NCBI RefSeq assembly: GCF_015686695.1
Contig: NZ_JADPMR010000001.1
Coordinates: forward strand, 2,170,001 to 2,234,000
Reading direction: 5' to 3'
Source of the DNA: Vibrio nitrifigilis
Lineage (GTDB): Bacteria; Pseudomonadota; Gammaproteobacteria; Enterobacterales; Vibrionaceae
DNA length: 64,000 nt
The notes below the pieces were generated by a model. It was not told the DNA's origin and did no database searches. It saw only the letters and a list, made by a program, of their open reading frames with translations. Positions 47,578-57,292 of the stretch are shown piece by piece. Each line of letters begins with the position of its first letter. Position 1 is the first letter of the stretch. Position numbers and translations under genes: made by a program.

Positions 47578-49593
47578 TTAATAATCGGATTCAAACGCGC
47601 CGATATCTGGAGCGTCTCCTTCGTAATCTAAACCGACATCGGTACCTGCATCAATTAAATCGCTACCACTCACGAGATGGAAGAATTCAACATCAGGCAA
47701 ACTCCCATCGGATTGACGGTCAGCAAGAAGATCATCGATATCAACACTTTCAAAGTCACTGCTACTGACCGATACACTGCCTGACCAGCTATCATTTGAG
47801 ATACTGGTACTGGTTGCTTTGTATTGATCTGAATCGTCACCTTTATAGGAAATACTGTTTTTAATGGTCAATTTCTTCAATGGATTGGTACTACTAAAGC
47901 CAAAGTTACGGCCGTTTTTATACCCAACACTGTTATAAATAGTAACAGTGCCACGGTTACTGTTATGATCGAAACCATCTTCAGCATTACCTGCAGCAAT
48001 ACTATTGGTATAAATGGCGTTGTGTTTTAGATCCTTATCGTCACTACCACCGGTTTTGAATCCATTACCATCGCCACCACTGGCGTCACCACTTTCCAGA
48101 TATCCATTGCGAATTGCCCAGCACTGTTCATAGGTTGTGGTAATGCCATCGGCACCACGCAGATAGCCATCATAACCATCATCTAAGTTGTTCCAAGCGC
48201 GACAACCATAGAATTTATTGCCAGTACCAATACCAAGCTTCGCGGCAAATCCATCGGCATTTTCTAACGATGAATCGGCATTATAATAAGAGTCAACGTT
48301 CTTAATTAAGTTATAAGAAGCGCCAGTATCTAACTGTAATCCCGTATCAGCACAGTGAGAGAACGTAGAAAATTCTACAGTATTGTAATTACCGGTAATA
48401 TGCATACCATTATCGCCAGCATATTGAACATCGATACCATAGATATACCAATAGTTACCACTAAGTTCTAACCCACGGTTGCTGGACTTTTCTGATTCAC
48501 TTGAGAAATCAAACACAGGTCGCGCAGAATCGGTTGGGTATTTACGCAGCGTGATAGTACTACCAGATTTGCCGTTTGCGGTGAGCTCGATAGGTTCACT
48601 GAAATAGTAGGTGCCACCACGAACATAAATCACATCACCTGCCGCTGCATTCTCAACCGCAGAGATGATTTCACTAGCACTATCGACAACTGTTGCATCT
48701 TCATCAATATCCGTCGAGGCTGCTGGAGTGACGGTTGCTGATGTAGAATCAGCATAATCACCATCAGAGTCGCTATATTTTACCCAGAACCAATAAGGTG
48801 TACCGTTGGTTAACCCCGTTGCGGTATAGCTCAATGTTGAAGATCCGACAGAGTCTAAACGAACACGACCTTTAGGATTGCTATCCGTGTCGTAATAGAT
48901 TTGATAGCTAGAACTTGTGTCTGAACTTGTCCATGAGAGATCCGCTTGACCATCTCCTGCCGTTGCCGTCAACACCACCGATTCAGGTGTTGCATTAAAC
49001 GCTGTGGAGTTAGCATCATTCCCATCAGAATCGGTATATTTTACCCAAAACCAATATTCTGTATCGTTGGTTAATCCCGTTGCCGTATAACTTGTTGTAC
49101 TAGAATTGACGGTTCCTAAACGCACGCGACCTTTAGGGGTGCTGTCTGTGTCATAGTAGACTGCATAATTGCTATCAGAACCAGAATCGGTCCAAGATAA
49201 TGCCACCTGCGCGTTTCCTGCCGTACCACTTAAAACCACATCTTGTGGCGTCGCACTAAACACACTCGAGTTCTGTGAATCACCATCAGAATCGGTGTAT
49301 TTAACCCAGAAATAGTAAGTGGTTGCATTGGTTAAACCGGTAGCGGTGTAATGCAACGTACTCGAGTTGACGGTGCCGAGTCTAACACGACCATCAGGAT
49401 CGCTATCGGTATCGTAATAGATGGCGTAATTTGAATCAGCACCAGAATCATTCCAGTACAAGGCGACCTGATTATCACCAGCAGTGCCGGTTAGAGTGAC
49501 ATCTGCAGCCTGAGCATAAAACGGGACGCAAAGTGCCGCGACGACCCAAGACAGCTTTTGGCGCTTAAATAGCCGAATTTTATTAAGGTTCAC
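47578..49593 (-). CDS. Secreted FN3-FN3-FN3 + beta-helix polysaccharide lyase, PL9-like
   Basis: The 671-residue product has a signal peptide (to about residue 29), three tandem fibronectin-III-like domains of about 87 residues each (about 31-118, 119-205, 206-293, each with an IYYDTDS...GRVRL and TATGLTN... pattern) and a right-handed parallel beta-helix domain (about 310-671). The latter has the PL9 feature GDGNGFKTGG and aspartate-rich segments for calcium, so it probably cleaves pectate or a related uronate polymer outside the cell. The FN3 repeats likely act as linkers or binding modules. Single gene; no transporter for uronides nearby. Exact substrate uncertain. Confidence 0.85.
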   Translation of the reverse strand: MNLNKIRLFKRQKLSWVVAALCVPFYAQAADVTLTGTAGDNQVALYWNDSGADSNYAIYYDTDSDPDGRVRLGTVNSSTLHYTATGLTNATTYYFWVKYTDSDGDSQNSSVFSATPQDVVLSGTAGNAQVALSWTDSGSDSNYAVYYDTDSTPKGRVRLGTVNSSTTSYTATGLTNDTEYWFWVKYTDSDGNDANSTAFNATPESVVLTATAGDGQADLSWTSSDTSSSYQIYYDTDSNPKGRVRLDSVGSSTLSYTATGLTNGTPYWFWVKYSDSDGDYADSTSATVTPAASTDIDEDATVVDSASEIISAVENAAAGDVIYVRGGTYYFSEPIELTANGKSGSTITLRKYPTDSARPVFDFSSESEKSSNRGLELSGNYWYIYGIDVQYAGDNGMHITGNYNTVEFSTFSHCADTGLQLDTGASYNLIKNVDSYYNADSSLENADGFAAKLGIGTGNKFYGCRAWNNLDDGYDGYLRGADGITTTYEQCWAIRNGYLESGDASGGDGNGFKTGGSDDKDLKHNAIYTNSIAAGNAEDGFDHNSNRGTVTIYNSVGYKNGRNFGFSSTNPLKKLTIKNSISYKGDDSDQYKATSTSISNDSWSGSVSVSSSDFESVDIDDLLADRQSDGSLPDVEFFHLVSGSDLIDAGTDVGLDYEGDAPDIGAFESDY

Positions 49594-50265
49594 TATGATA
49601 TCTCCTTAAGCAGAAAATATAAGAATTTATACAGCACAGTGTTTTTATATTTACCGCATAATGAAAAGAAACATTTAATTACATTCATTAATGATGATAT
49701 TAAATTAAATTGCACCTAAATAGATTGCCAAGGGATCATGACAACTTATTTACACACTTTCTGTTATATCGATACCAATTATTAAAAACAAGGCTAGTAA
49801 CATAATGTGAAATAATACCAACAAAACAAAACCATTAATAAAATATCGTAAATACAATAAGATATATTGATTAATGAGGTAATTAAAAACCAAGAGTTAT
49901 AAAATACCCCATTTAATGTCGGTCTTACTGGCAGATAACGTCTTAAAAAACATGACAAATAAAATATTAGTTCAAAAATTATAAATATCATTTCCTAATT
50001 TAGCAACATGAAAATAAATACATTATTAAATTACAATAAAACCAAATAAACATCTGAAATATGTTAATTCGAATTCTTTGAACATCTCATCATCTGCTCT
50101 TTTAAGGAATAGTCTCAACATAACCCCGAACTAAACAATAATTTAGTTAATAATTTCATTCATATTTGGGAACAATAATCCACAAACTGTTTTTACCAGT
50201 TACCCGTTTTTTCCCCATTCTATATGCTGTTCATCTTCAGTTGGCTAAATAAAGATAACAACCAC
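49594..50265. other. Very AT-rich intergenic region
   Basis: About 670 bp with no convincing gene; composed mainly of A and T with short runs. It separates the lyase (minus) and the next plus-strand gene, so it holds both promoters. A TTTGGGAACAA stretch at about 50165 resembles half of the ScrR operator but lacks the second half and is not counted. Confidence 0.35.
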
Positions 50266-50838
50266 ATGAGTTTATTTTCTCGTATCAATCCATTTAAGAG
50301 CGCAATGTACAATCCGCGCGATCCCCATGTCCGTTGGTGGATGTCACTTACAGCACCACACATTTTCGATGTACCCGATTATTTTGATATTTGGTTACCC
50401 GGAATGAAACGTAAAGGCACTCCCGATACAAAAGCAGAATGGAAGCAAGACATTCAAGAAGGCCTAACCAAAGACTTTTATAATTTTTATGAGCCAGAGA
50501 TTATTTATTCTTTAACCCAAAGTCAGTTTGAGGATCTTACTCCCACGCAAGGTATTGACCTGACACGTGGTGATAAAGAGCATCGCCGCTTTGTCTTACC
50601 CGCATACTATATGGCGTTACAACTTCGTTATGCAGTAGACATGGAAACCATGGATAAAAGTGCTACGGAGGCATTGTTATATTGGCAAGATAAAGATGAA
50701 CATGATTGGCGCTCTCATGCTGCCCATATCTTGTTAGCCACATACCTTTATATGTTAATGAATTGGCGAAAAATACCTGAACATGAGATCTATGAAAATT
50801 ACGTCGTAACCTCAATCAATACAGAGGCATTTGATTAA
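50266..50838 (+). CDS. Hypothetical protein of unknown family
   Basis: A 190-residue soluble protein (start ATG 50266, MSLFSRINPFKSAMYNPRDP; a 14-residue longer form from 50224 is possible, both with weak ribosome binding sites). It is rich in Trp, Tyr, Asp and His with no signal peptide or membrane helix. I do not recognise a domain. It stands alone and is followed by a hairpin. Confidence 0.6.
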   Translation: MSLFSRINPFKSAMYNPRDPHVRWWMSLTAPHIFDVPDYFDIWLPGMKRKGTPDTKAEWKQDIQEGLTKDFYNFYEPEIIYSLTQSQFEDLTPTQGIDLTRGDKEHRRFVLPAYYMALQLRYAVDMETMDKSATEALLYWQDKDEHDWRSHAAHILLATYLYMLMNWRKIPEHEIYENYVVTSINTEAFD

Positions 50839-50867
50839 GAGAAACGCATCAAAGAGATCGTTGTTAA

Positions 50868-50903
50868 AGGGCAGGTGTCGAACCCTGCCCATTTCCTCAT
50901 TTT
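50868..50903 (+). terminator. Hairpin between the hypothetical gene and argC (convergent)
   Basis: GGGCAGG / CCTGCCC stem followed by ATTTCCTCATTTT on the plus strand; also usable from the minus side after argC. T run is broken, so moderate confidence. Confidence 0.6.
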
Positions 50904-50921
50904 AAGAGGTTTCTAGTCATA

Positions 50922-51851
50922 CTAAATCTCTACGCAGATACTTTCATCAAGACCCAGCATAATATTCAAGTTCTGTACGGCTGCACCAGATGCGCCTTTA
51001 CCTAGGTTATCAAACTTAGCCACTAAAAGGGCATTGTCAGCACCATCAATGGTAAACATCGAAATTTCAACCGAGTTTTTGCCTTCGACACCGTGAGGTG
51101 TGATGAAACCGAAATCGGTATCAGCATTTGCAACATTAAGATCATTCACAGTAATGAACGGCTCATTGGCGTAATGCTCACAGAATTTGTTATGGATTGC
51201 GGTAGCCTTGTCGGCAGTGACATGTCTTAACGGCACAAACACCAACATACCTTGCTGGTAGTTAGCTACAGAAGGAATAAACAGAGGAGCAGACTCTAGA
51301 TTTGCCCATTTCATAATTTCAGGGATGTGTTTATGGCTCTTGTTAAAACTATAAACCCCGTAAGCAGGACCACCATTTTCATATTTAGCAATCAGTTGGT
51401 TACCACCACCACTCACACCAGAAATCGCATTGATGGTGATATCATCCAAGCTCACCAACCCTTCGAGTGGTTTCAACAGTAAAATAGCCCCTGTTGCGTA
51501 ACAGCCTGGGTTGGCCACTTTACTCGATTGACGAATAAGATCGCGCTGATTAGCAGTTAGCTCAGGTAAACCATAGACCCATTCATCATTAATACGGTGA
51601 GCAGTACTAGCATCAAGAACGCGACAACCTGCTTGCTCAGCTAACGCAGCCGACTCTTTCGCTGCATCATCGGGTAGACATAATATTGTCACATCAGCTT
51701 CTTGCATTAGCTTAAGCTTGGCTTCTTTACTCTTTCTTAACTCGTGTGCCACCGTTAATATGTCGATCGAAGGATGAGAACTGAGCCGTTCCAGAATTTG
51801 TAATCCGGTTGTTCCTACTTGCCCATCAATAAATACTTTGTACTTGCTCAT
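50922..51851 (-). CDS. argC: N-acetyl-gamma-glutamyl-phosphate reductase, type 2
   Basis: Reduces N-acetylglutamyl phosphate to its semialdehyde in arginine biosynthesis (NADPH-dependent, cytoplasm). The 309-residue product is the short type-2 form: Rossmann start YKVFIDGQVGTTGLQILERL, catalytic Cys117 in NPGCYATG and the GVSGGGNQLIAKYENGG segment. It stands apart from other arg genes; many Vibrio have a separate long ArgC in an arg cluster, so this may be a second copy with another role. No operon partner. Confidence 0.93.
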   Translation of the reverse strand: MSKYKVFIDGQVGTTGLQILERLSSHPSIDILTVAHELRKSKEAKLKLMQEADVTILCLPDDAAKESAALAEQAGCRVLDASTAHRINDEWVYGLPELTANQRDLIRQSSKVANPGCYATGAILLLKPLEGLVSLDDITINAISGVSGGGNQLIAKYENGGPAYGVYSFNKSHKHIPEIMKWANLESAPLFIPSVANYQQGMLVFVPLRHVTADKATAIHNKFCEHYANEPFITVNDLNVANADTDFGFITPHGVEGKNSVEISMFTIDGADNALLVAKFDNLGKGASGAAVQNLNIMLGLDESICVEI

Positions 51852-52018
51852 CTTCCTTCCTTAAATTGTTACAACAACAGCATGGGTAACTTATATCATA
51901 GACCACTTAATATTTCTTCATTATTTTTACATAAATAGTCACTTTAAAGCAGGTGGTTTGAATATAAATCAGCATATATCCCGCTAGCATCATTCTAATA
52001 TTGTCGAGATAAATGAGG

Positions 52019-52810
52019 TTACCGATTCAACGCCTCTCCTAGAGGTCGAAAATAATCCTGGAGTGCCTCGTGAATGATATATCGATGGCTCAATTCTGGA
52101 TATATAGCGAGGTTTTCATTGCTCATCGTACCGGCCACTAAGTAGCTATTGTCAATCCCAGAGCAGGTCTCAATCACCGCCTCAAATGCTCTTGCCATCA
52201 TCTCCGTCGGCCTAGAAAAATATCTGGAGTTGAGTGCCTTATCTGCGTTAACACTGCGCGAGACGTAATCGTGAACATCCTGCCCGCCTTCGCTTAACAA
52301 GGTCGCGTCAAATATCTTCATCAAACGTACATTTAAAGGATGAGTGTGCAACTTGGCGTTCGTTAACCAGCAATCACTGGCAAAGAGTATCGAGCGTTGT
52401 GGCGCAGAACGATCGCCAATATCGAACGCTTTATCGGCAATATAGTGATCAAAGGCATGCCAAAACTCATGAGCAAGCGCGCCTGCTCCAGCATTCTTTG
52501 CTAACGCCAATTCACGTAAATTAGGAGCATAATGTGCCTGCACCCCCTTGCGCCCCCCGGTACCAAAGGCCAAGTTCAAATTACCTCTCAACCCGATGGC
52601 TTGTGGGGGCAGTGCCAAAATAAACGCTAAATCCGCTAATGAATCAAAAATCACATTCGCTGCGAGTGCTTTCTCTTCAGCATTGACCCATTTTCCAACC
52701 CGAATGCTCCCTATGCCGAACGTTTGTTTTATATCGATAAACGACACAGACTCCCCGTGCCGGTAGTCCGGCCCCTTACGAGTTTTGTATTTAAAGCTGG
52801 TTAACCGCAC
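52019..52810 (-). CDS. Putative zinc metallopeptidase with HEFWH motif
   Basis: A 263-residue protein with HEFWHAFDHY (His114, Glu115, His118) in the zincin HExxH pattern, preceded by an Ala/Gly stretch and followed by a possible third ligand region (RPTEMMARAFE). It resembles the small uncharacterised proteins labelled CLCA_X in marine gammaproteobacteria, and the HEFxHA-x-D pattern recalls the LPD1 domains of phage and mobile polyvalent proteins. No signal peptide. No operon partner. Peptidase activity is not shown. Confidence 0.65.
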   Translation of the reverse strand: MRLTSFKYKTRKGPDYRHGESVSFIDIKQTFGIGSIRVGKWVNAEEKALAANVIFDSLADLAFILALPPQAIGLRGNLNLAFGTGGRKGVQAHYAPNLRELALAKNAGAGALAHEFWHAFDHYIADKAFDIGDRSAPQRSILFASDCWLTNAKLHTHPLNVRLMKIFDATLLSEGGQDVHDYVSRSVNADKALNSRYFSRPTEMMARAFEAVIETCSGIDNSYLVAGTMSNENLAIYPELSHRYIIHEALQDYFRPLGEALNR

Positions 52811-52904
52811 AATATTTCTTCGTCTCTAGCCACATCCGCTAATTATATAGGAACCCTACCCCATGGGCGAAAATGAAATCTATACCTCAATCACTATCGA
52901 TAGC

Positions 52905-52949
52905 AAAAATAACAAAAGGCGGAGCAAACCATGGGTCTGTTCCGCCTTG
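52905..52949 (-). terminator. Terminator of the efflux operon
   Basis: On the minus strand, AAGGCGGAACA / TGCTCCGCCTT forms a long stem, then TTTTGTTATTTTT, about 30 bases after the efflux gene stop codon. Confidence 0.85.
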
Positions 52950-52979
52950 ATCTATTAACTTATTTCATCACAGGTATCA

Positions 52980-54515
52980 CTAATGAGCGGCACCCGCCTG
53001 CACACTGGCTTTAATTTTAGGCGCAAGCCAAATAAGGAAAGCAGCCCCCACAAATACAGCAGCAATCACCATAAAGAGTTGGTTGGTCGCCACCATCACA
53101 CTCTGTTTTTGCACCATATAATCGACCGAATTTCTTACCTGATCAATCGACATACCAGACTGCTGCATCATATGAGTGGCCACGCCCGATCTATCGGTCA
53201 ATCCTGCAAGTTCGGAATGCACGTAACGACCTTCATCTTCCCATGAGGTATTGACGAGCGATGTAGCAAATGCCCCAGCAAGACTACGAATGAAGTTCAT
53301 TAACCCAGCAGCAGAATCCATCTCAGATTCTTTAACACTCCCTAGTGCTAACGCTGTTAACGGCACAAAGAACAATGGCATTCCGATCCCTTGAAAGAAC
53401 ATCGGCCAGCTGATTTGCGAAAAAGTCATATCCAAATTGGCAAACGCACGAATAAAGGTCCAAGCCCCCAGCCAAACTACTCCAAGGAACACCAGAGGCC
53501 GTGGGTCCATCTTGGAGGAAAGATTAGCTACGACGGGAGCAAGGAAAACGGCAAGAATCCCCATTGTTGCCGTTGAGTACCCAGCGATGGTGGCGGTATA
53601 CCCCATAAACTCTTGTAACCAAAGTGGCGTAATAACTTGAATCGCAAAGAATGCGCCAAACGCTAACGCCAAGGTGATCATACATGCGGTATAACCGCGG
53701 TGGCGGAACACTTTCAAATCCACCACAGGATTACCATCGGTCAGTTCCCAGATTAAAAATGATAGGAAACCAATAACGGCAACACATGCAAGTACTGTTA
53801 TTTTAGTGGAAGAGAACCAATCCCAGTCTTTACCTTTATCCAGCATGATTTGCAGCGCAGCAACCCATACGACTAATAAGCCTAAGCCGACTTTATCAAT
53901 CCGAGCTTTAATGCTTTTTGTTTCAAAGCGTTTGAGTAATTGCCAGCAAGCAATACTTGCGATAATGGCGAACGGTGCCTTGATAATAAATACGTATGGC
54001 CAACTGTATTGGTCACACAAAATACCACCCAGTATAGGGCCAGTAATTGGCGCAACCATCGTCGTCATACTCCAAATCCCGATAGCAGCGTGCGCTTTAT
54101 TACTGGGGAAAATTCTTATCATCAAGGTTTGCGATAAGGGCATCAACGGACCACCAGAGAATCCCAAAAATACCCTAAAGGCCACCAGCATCGTCATGCT
54201 TGTCGCAAGGCCACACAAAACAGAGAAAAAGCCATACATCAAGAAACACACAACAAAGACCCGAATGGATCCAAAACGTCGTGTTAACCAGCCAGTCAGC
54301 GGCACTGAAATCGCTTCCGCAACCGCATAAGAAGTAATGACATACGTCCCTTGACTGGTGGACGTGCCCAATGCTCCAGCAATATTGGCAACAGACACAT
54401 TCGCAATCGTTGTATCCAGAATTGCAAGGAAGTTAGCCGTTGCTAAGCATAAGGCACCCAAAAACAGCGCCATACCAGTAAGCGGTTGAATGTCATTGTC
54501 ATTTGTTTGACTCAT
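52980..54515 (-). CDS. emrB: EmrB-like DHA2 (14-TM) drug exporter
   Basis: Inner-membrane proton-driven exporter of the EmrAB-TolC type. The 511-residue MFS protein has about 14 hydrophobic helices and the DHA2 motif LDTTIANVSVANIAG in the first helix. It is the third gene of the operon, 16 bases after the EmrA-like gene. Substrates are probably hydrophobic toxicants, not predictable. Confidence 0.93.
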   Translation of the reverse strand: MSQTNDNDIQPLTGMALFLGALCLATANFLAILDTTIANVSVANIAGALGTSTSQGTYVITSYAVAEAISVPLTGWLTRRFGSIRVFVVCFLMYGFFSVLCGLATSMTMLVAFRVFLGFSGGPLMPLSQTLMIRIFPSNKAHAAIGIWSMTTMVAPITGPILGGILCDQYSWPYVFIIKAPFAIIASIACWQLLKRFETKSIKARIDKVGLGLLVVWVAALQIMLDKGKDWDWFSSTKITVLACVAVIGFLSFLIWELTDGNPVVDLKVFRHRGYTACMITLALAFGAFFAIQVITPLWLQEFMGYTATIAGYSTATMGILAVFLAPVVANLSSKMDPRPLVFLGVVWLGAWTFIRAFANLDMTFSQISWPMFFQGIGMPLFFVPLTALALGSVKESEMDSAAGLMNFIRSLAGAFATSLVNTSWEDEGRYVHSELAGLTDRSGVATHMMQQSGMSIDQVRNSVDYMVQKQSVMVATNQLFMVIAAVFVGAAFLIWLAPKIKASVQAGAAH

Positions 54516-54531
54516 GATTTCACCCTAGGCT

Positions 54532-55722
54532 CTAATCAGCCAACATTGCAGTGCGGTACTCAGCCAATGTTTTATCATCAACAATGGTATCGGTATCCAC
54601 CGTGACTTCCATAGAAAGCCCGACGTGCAGTGGATGTGCCTTAAGATCATCTTGGTTAAGTTGAATACGTACGGGCAAGCGTTGAACCACTTTGATCCAG
54701 TTGCCCGTTGCATTTTGGGCAGGAATCATAGAAAACGCAGATCCAGTCCCCCCCGACAGGCCAGTAATCACACCGCGGTAGACAATATCATCACCATACA
54801 GATCGGAGGTAAGTTCAACAGGCTGACCAATCGTTACTTTTTCTAGCTGGACTTCTTTAAAGTTGGCATCCACATAGATATTTTGTGTCGGAACCACTGC
54901 CATTAACTGCTCACCTAAGTGAACACGTTGGCCGATTTGCACATGGCGTTGTGCAACCACACCATCGATAGGTGCACGAATGACAGTACGATCCAAGTTC
55001 ACTTGTGCTTGTTCATAACGCGCTTTTGCCGCCAATACTTCAGGGTTATTCGCCACCGTTGTGTTGTCGATTAATGCGGCGTTCGCTTTTTGTTTACCAA
55101 TGGTGGAATATTTATTGGCATGAGCTTGCGCTGCGGCCGCTTTCGCTGCATTTAAATTGGCTTCAGCTTGATCATAACCATTTTGTGCATTAGTCAGTTC
55201 TTCACCAGACACAGAACCTGATTTAACGAGGTCTTGACGACGTTTCAAATCAATTTCTGCACGATGAAAATCGGCTTTCGCTGCTTCTAATTGCGCATCA
55301 GCGCGTTTAGCATTTTCTTCTTGAGCATGCACTAAGGCCGTTAAACCTTCATCGTTTGCCAGATAACTGCGCACATGACGTTTTGCTAATTCATAGTCGG
55401 CTTTCGCACGATTAAGAGCAATCCGCGCATCGGTATCATCGATGCTGACCAACACATCGCCTTTATGTACGGCTTGAGTATCAACCACATTGACTTTTTG
55501 TACGATCCCACCGATGGCAGGCGTTACTCCAGCGACATCCGCTTCGGCATAGGCGTTATCGGTATTCACATAGCGCGAGCCATAGAAATACCAGTAAGAC
55601 CCATAACCACCCGCAGCAACCACAATAGCGCACGCTAGTGCCAAAAAGCCTTTCTTACGTGAGCGTTGTGCATGTGCTGCTGTAACATCATTGATTTCTG
55701 TTTGAGAATTATCGTTACTCAT
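54532..55722 (-). CDS. emrA: EmrA-like membrane-fusion (HlyD) adaptor
   Basis: Periplasmic adaptor linking EmrB to the outer-membrane channel. The 396-residue product has one N-terminal helix (FLALACAIVVAAGGYGSYWYF), a biotinyl-lipoyl-like domain (VTPAIGGIVQKVNVVDTQAV), a helical hairpin (about 95-225) and the matching half IRAPIDGVVAQRHVQIGQ. It begins 12 bases after the outer-membrane gene. Operon order OMF-emrA-emrB. Confidence 0.94.
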   Translation of the reverse strand: MSNDNSQTEINDVTAAHAQRSRKKGFLALACAIVVAAGGYGSYWYFYGSRYVNTDNAYAEADVAGVTPAIGGIVQKVNVVDTQAVHKGDVLVSIDDTDARIALNRAKADYELAKRHVRSYLANDEGLTALVHAQEENAKRADAQLEAAKADFHRAEIDLKRRQDLVKSGSVSGEELTNAQNGYDQAEANLNAAKAAAAQAHANKYSTIGKQKANAALIDNTTVANNPEVLAAKARYEQAQVNLDRTVIRAPIDGVVAQRHVQIGQRVHLGEQLMAVVPTQNIYVDANFKEVQLEKVTIGQPVELTSDLYGDDIVYRGVITGLSGGTGSAFSMIPAQNATGNWIKVVQRLPVRIQLNQDDLKAHPLHVGLSMEVTVDTDTIVDDKTLAEYRTAMLAD

Positions 55723-55734
55723 TATTAAAACCTT

Positions 55735-57186
55735 TTAAGACTTTTTAGGTTGATAGCCTGCGCCGAGTGCATGCACCAACGCGAGGTCAAGACTGAATGC
55801 GCGGGATTGGAGATTCACCAAAGCTCGCTGGTTATTAAGCAGTGCTTCTTCTGCGACTAACACATCTAGATAAGTCGATAACCCGCCTTTATAGCGGTTA
55901 TTGGCTATGTTGTAGGCCTGCTGAGCAGCATCGACCGCTTCTTGCGTTTTGTTGATTCGAGCATGCAGTGCGCGGCTGCTGGTGACCACATCAGCCACTT
56001 CATGCAGCGCATTGGTCAACGTTTGGTTGTAGCTATTCACTGCTTGCTGGTAGTGAGCGCGAGCAGAGGTCAGTTGTCCATCTAATCGTCCCCCCATAAA
56101 AAGAGGAAGATAAATGGCAGGCCCTATACTGCCAGCATCATTACCTGAACGAGTCAGGTTATCGAGACCAAACGCTTGATAGCCAATAAATGCCGAAATA
56201 CTGACATCTGGGTAATATTGCGCCTTTGCGATTCCTACGCGTTGGGCTGCGGCTTCGGCACGCCATCTCGCCGCTGTAATATCGGCACGATGACCAAGCA
56301 ACCCTACCCCGACATTACTTGGCAACCCGTAGCGAGTCCCCAACTGAATCTGTGGCTCGGTAATGGATTTAGCGCGGTCTGGACCTTGACCGACTAGCGC
56401 TGCGAGCGCGTTTTTCTGGAGGGCGATGGCTTCTTTAATCCCCAAGAGTTCGGCTTCAACACTGGCACGAATCGATTTCGCTTGATTGACCGAGCCAAGT
56501 GTTTCCAGTCCATTTTTGTAACGTTTTTCGAGCAATTCTACGGTTTGGCTACGTAGGCTAACGGCTTCAGCCACAGTGTGCTCATTTTTGTACAAACGTG
56601 CTAACTCAGCGTAAGCATTCGCAATAGACGTCGCTAACATCAAACGTGCAGAAATGGTTTCAGCTTTCGTGGCAGCCAGCTCATTAGTGGCAGCAATGAC
56701 CGCAGCTTTGTTTTTGCCCCAAAAGTCGAAGTCATAATTGAAATTGAGCGTTAACGTACCGTAATCATTCCAATCGGCTGGCGGCGCATAAGCTTGGTAT
56801 TGATAACTAACCTTACTTTCAGACGCAGTGGCACTTAACCCAACTGTTGGCTTTTTGGTTGCACCAATCTGTTGAGCGATCCCTTGGGCATCACGCAACC
56901 TAGCTTGGGCAATTTTTAGATCCGGCGAGTCAGCAAATGCTTGTTCAATTAACTGATCAAGTTGCTTATCTTGATAACGAGTCCACCAATTCATGGTAGG
57001 CCAGTTAACCTGCTGGCTGTCGGCAAAACTTTGTTGATAGTGAAGCTCACTCATTTGTGCCAATTTCGGCGTGGCTTCATCATTCGGTGCGACACATCCG
57101 CTGAGTATTGCTGTGCTTAGTGCTGTTAATGCAAAACAACCGCGGTGTTTAGTCACGAACCTTGAATATAAAGCATTGCTTTTCAC
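55735..57186 (-). CDS. NodT-type outer-membrane efflux lipoprotein
   Basis: The outer-membrane channel of the pump. The 483-residue product has a lipobox (ILSGC, Cys31) and the OEP pattern, e.g. LGHRADITAARWRAEAAAQR and QYYPDVSISAF in the first repeat. It is the first gene of the operon and lies next to the divergent TetR gene, with a palindrome between them. Confidence 0.93.
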   Translation of the reverse strand: MKSNALYSRFVTKHRGCFALTALSTAILSGCVAPNDEATPKLAQMSELHYQQSFADSQQVNWPTMNWWTRYQDKQLDQLIEQAFADSPDLKIAQARLRDAQGIAQQIGATKKPTVGLSATASESKVSYQYQAYAPPADWNDYGTLTLNFNYDFDFWGKNKAAVIAATNELAATKAETISARLMLATSIANAYAELARLYKNEHTVAEAVSLRSQTVELLEKRYKNGLETLGSVNQAKSIRASVEAELLGIKEAIALQKNALAALVGQGPDRAKSITEPQIQLGTRYGLPSNVGVGLLGHRADITAARWRAEAAAQRVGIAKAQYYPDVSISAFIGYQAFGLDNLTRSGNDAGSIGPAIYLPLFMGGRLDGQLTSARAHYQQAVNSYNQTLTNALHEVADVVTSSRALHARINKTQEAVDAAQQAYNIANNRYKGGLSTYLDVLVAEEALLNNQRALVNLQSRAFSLDLALVHALGAGYQPKKS

Positions 57187-57206
57187 GTTAGATTACCTTA
57201 TAACTA

Positions 57207-57223
57207 AACCGTACTGTACAGTT
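57207..57223. promoter_or_regulatory. Probable TetR operator at the efflux promoter
   Basis: AACCGTACTGTACAGTT is a 17-bp imperfect palindrome (8-bp arms, one mismatch). It lies in the 106 bp between the divergent efflux operon and TetR gene, 21 bases before the first efflux gene. A TTGACA box is nearby (57230-57235), but I could not fix which promoter it serves. Confidence 0.65.
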
Positions 57224-57292
57224 ATACTCTTGACAACGAACAACCGTCAAGGGAAACTTACCCGGAATTTTTGATGGGATATCGAGAGACCT

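Noticed and set aside
50165..50176. Possible sixth ScrR operator (TTTGGGAACAA)
   Set aside because: Only the left half matches; there is no second half and no sugar gene next to it. A chance match in AT-rich DNA is likely.
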